Below are positions 6,382 through 6,606 of a DNA stretch of 6,606 nt, one piece after another (the first letter of the stretch is position 1; the number at the start of each line of letters is the position of its first letter). Made by a program: the position numbers and the translations under genes. A model generated the notes under the pieces. It saw only the letters and a program-made list of their open reading frames with translations. It was not told the DNA's origin and searched no databases. The stretch is from an uncultured Clostridia bacterium. GTDB taxonomy: Bacteria; Bacillota; Clostridia; Christensenellales; Pumilibacteraceae. The stretch spans positions 1 to 6,606 of the forward strand of contig CANQUR010000092.1 in the NCBI GenBank assembly GCA_947627075.1, in the 5' to 3' direction.

Positions 6382-6411
6382 ATTTTATCATAGGAATAGT
6401 ATATATGTCAA
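6382..6411 (-). promoter_or_regulatory. Distal ferritin promoter with downstream operator
   Basis: Minus strand -35 TTGACA (6411-6406), 18 bases, then TAAAAT (6387-6382) preceded by TG one base away (extended -10). The start is expected near 6374, precisely the outer edge of operator copy C, giving a leader of about 150 nt to the ferritin gene. It runs through the proximal promoter. Confidence 0.6.
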
Positions 6412-6456
6412 CTATTTTCTTAAAAATAAAATAAATATCATTTTCTTATTTTCCGC

Positions 6457-6485
6457 TTCACACTTTTATGTACATTGAATATATT
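6457..6485 (+). promoter_or_regulatory. Promoter of the right-end lipoprotein gene
   Basis: TTCACA (6457-6462), 17 bases, TATATT (6480-6485), each one base off consensus. The -10 and the end of the spacer lie inside operator copy D, so a bound protein should exclude RNA polymerase. The start near 6492 leaves about 26 nt before the ATG at 6518. Confidence 0.65.
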
Positions 6486-6496
6486 ATTCAACGTAC
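6470..6496. promoter_or_regulatory. 27-bp palindromic operator, copy D, over the -10 of the right-end lipoprotein
   Basis: Arms GTACATTGAATA and TATTCAACGTAC around TAT, one mismatched pair. It covers the -10 element and start site of the promoter at 6457-6485. This geometry is the clearest argument that the repeated palindrome is a repressor site. Confidence 0.78.
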
Positions 6497-6517
6497 CTTT
6501 TATAAGGAGATTCGAAA

Positions 6518-6606
6518 ATGAAAAAAATCATTACTGCGTTAACGATTATTTTGTGCGTTGCGGTTGCTTCGGCTTGTAACCTGCTTCATCGTCAAGAGCC
6601 GCCCGA
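6518..6606 (+). CDS. Lipoprotein, N-terminal part only (runs off the window)
   Basis: Only the first 29 codons are inside the window. MKKIITALTIILCVAVASAC is a typical lipoprotein signal peptide, with a lipobox (ASAC) and lipidated Cys20, so the product should be exported and anchored to the outer face of the cytoplasmic membrane. The mature part starts NLLHRQEPP and cannot be assigned. AAGGAGA lies 7 nt upstream of the ATG. The promoter is overlapped by operator copy D, shared with the ferritin and repeat-lipoprotein regions, so it is likely co-regulated with them. It is transcribed away from the ferritin gene (divergent pair). Confidence 0.8.
   Translation, partial: MKKIITALTIILCVAVASACNLLHRQEPP

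Noticed and set aside
5399..6496. The four palindromes as a CRISPR array or transposon ends
   Set aside because: There are no regular spacers, the spacing is uneven, no cas gene or transposase is present, and each copy is tied to a promoter.

Overview
The window looks like chromosome from an uncultured Gram-positive gut Clostridia-type bacterium (Bacillota). The grounds are AGGAGG-like ribosome sites, sigma-A-type promoters, lipoprotein signal peptides with lipoboxes, a solute-binding-protein fragment and a lipoprotein with InlB/Listeria-Bacteroides-type repeats. The genus cannot be fixed from the sequence alone.

Region 1 (about 53-3141) is an AT-rich restriction-modification island on the minus strand. 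Transcription order is an HNH endonuclease (3039-2050), a complete DNA cytosine-5 methyltransferase (2044-983) and a second cytosine-5 methyltransferase (990-31). The second methyltransferase lacks its C-terminal motifs IX and X. The genes are packed with a 5-nt gap and then an 8-nt overlap, and a good promoter sits just upstream of the nuclease. Two m5C methyltransferases with one nuclease fits a type II system with an asymmetric target, one enzyme per strand.

Region 2 (3142-3650) starts abruptly with the 3' end of an ABC transporter solute-binding-protein gene on the plus strand, GC-richer and without its start, followed by a strong terminator and a hairpin-rich spacer. The R-M island appears to have broken this gene. 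The 7-base word ACAAAAC lies at both island edges, exactly where the methyltransferase homology stops and where the binding-protein homology starts.

Region 3 (3651-6606) has a 571-residue minus-strand lipoprotein with three InlB-like repeats, a minus-strand bacterial ferritin with a full ferroxidase centre, and the start of another lipoprotein on the plus strand. The regulatory DNA is the most striking part. Four copies of a 27-bp palindrome (consensus GTACATTGAATA-N3-TATTCAATGTAC) lie in the two non-coding spacers at 5399, 5547, 6344 and 6470. One overlaps the -10 of the plus-strand lipoprotein promoter, two sit at predicted transcription starts, and one is just upstream of the repeat lipoprotein's ribosome site. 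They are best read as operators of one unidentified dimeric regulator controlling the ferritin and both lipoproteins. One copy belongs to a perfect consensus promoter (TTGACA-N17-TATAAT) that drives no recognisable gene, only about 135 nt of pyrimidine-rich DNA ending at a terminator.
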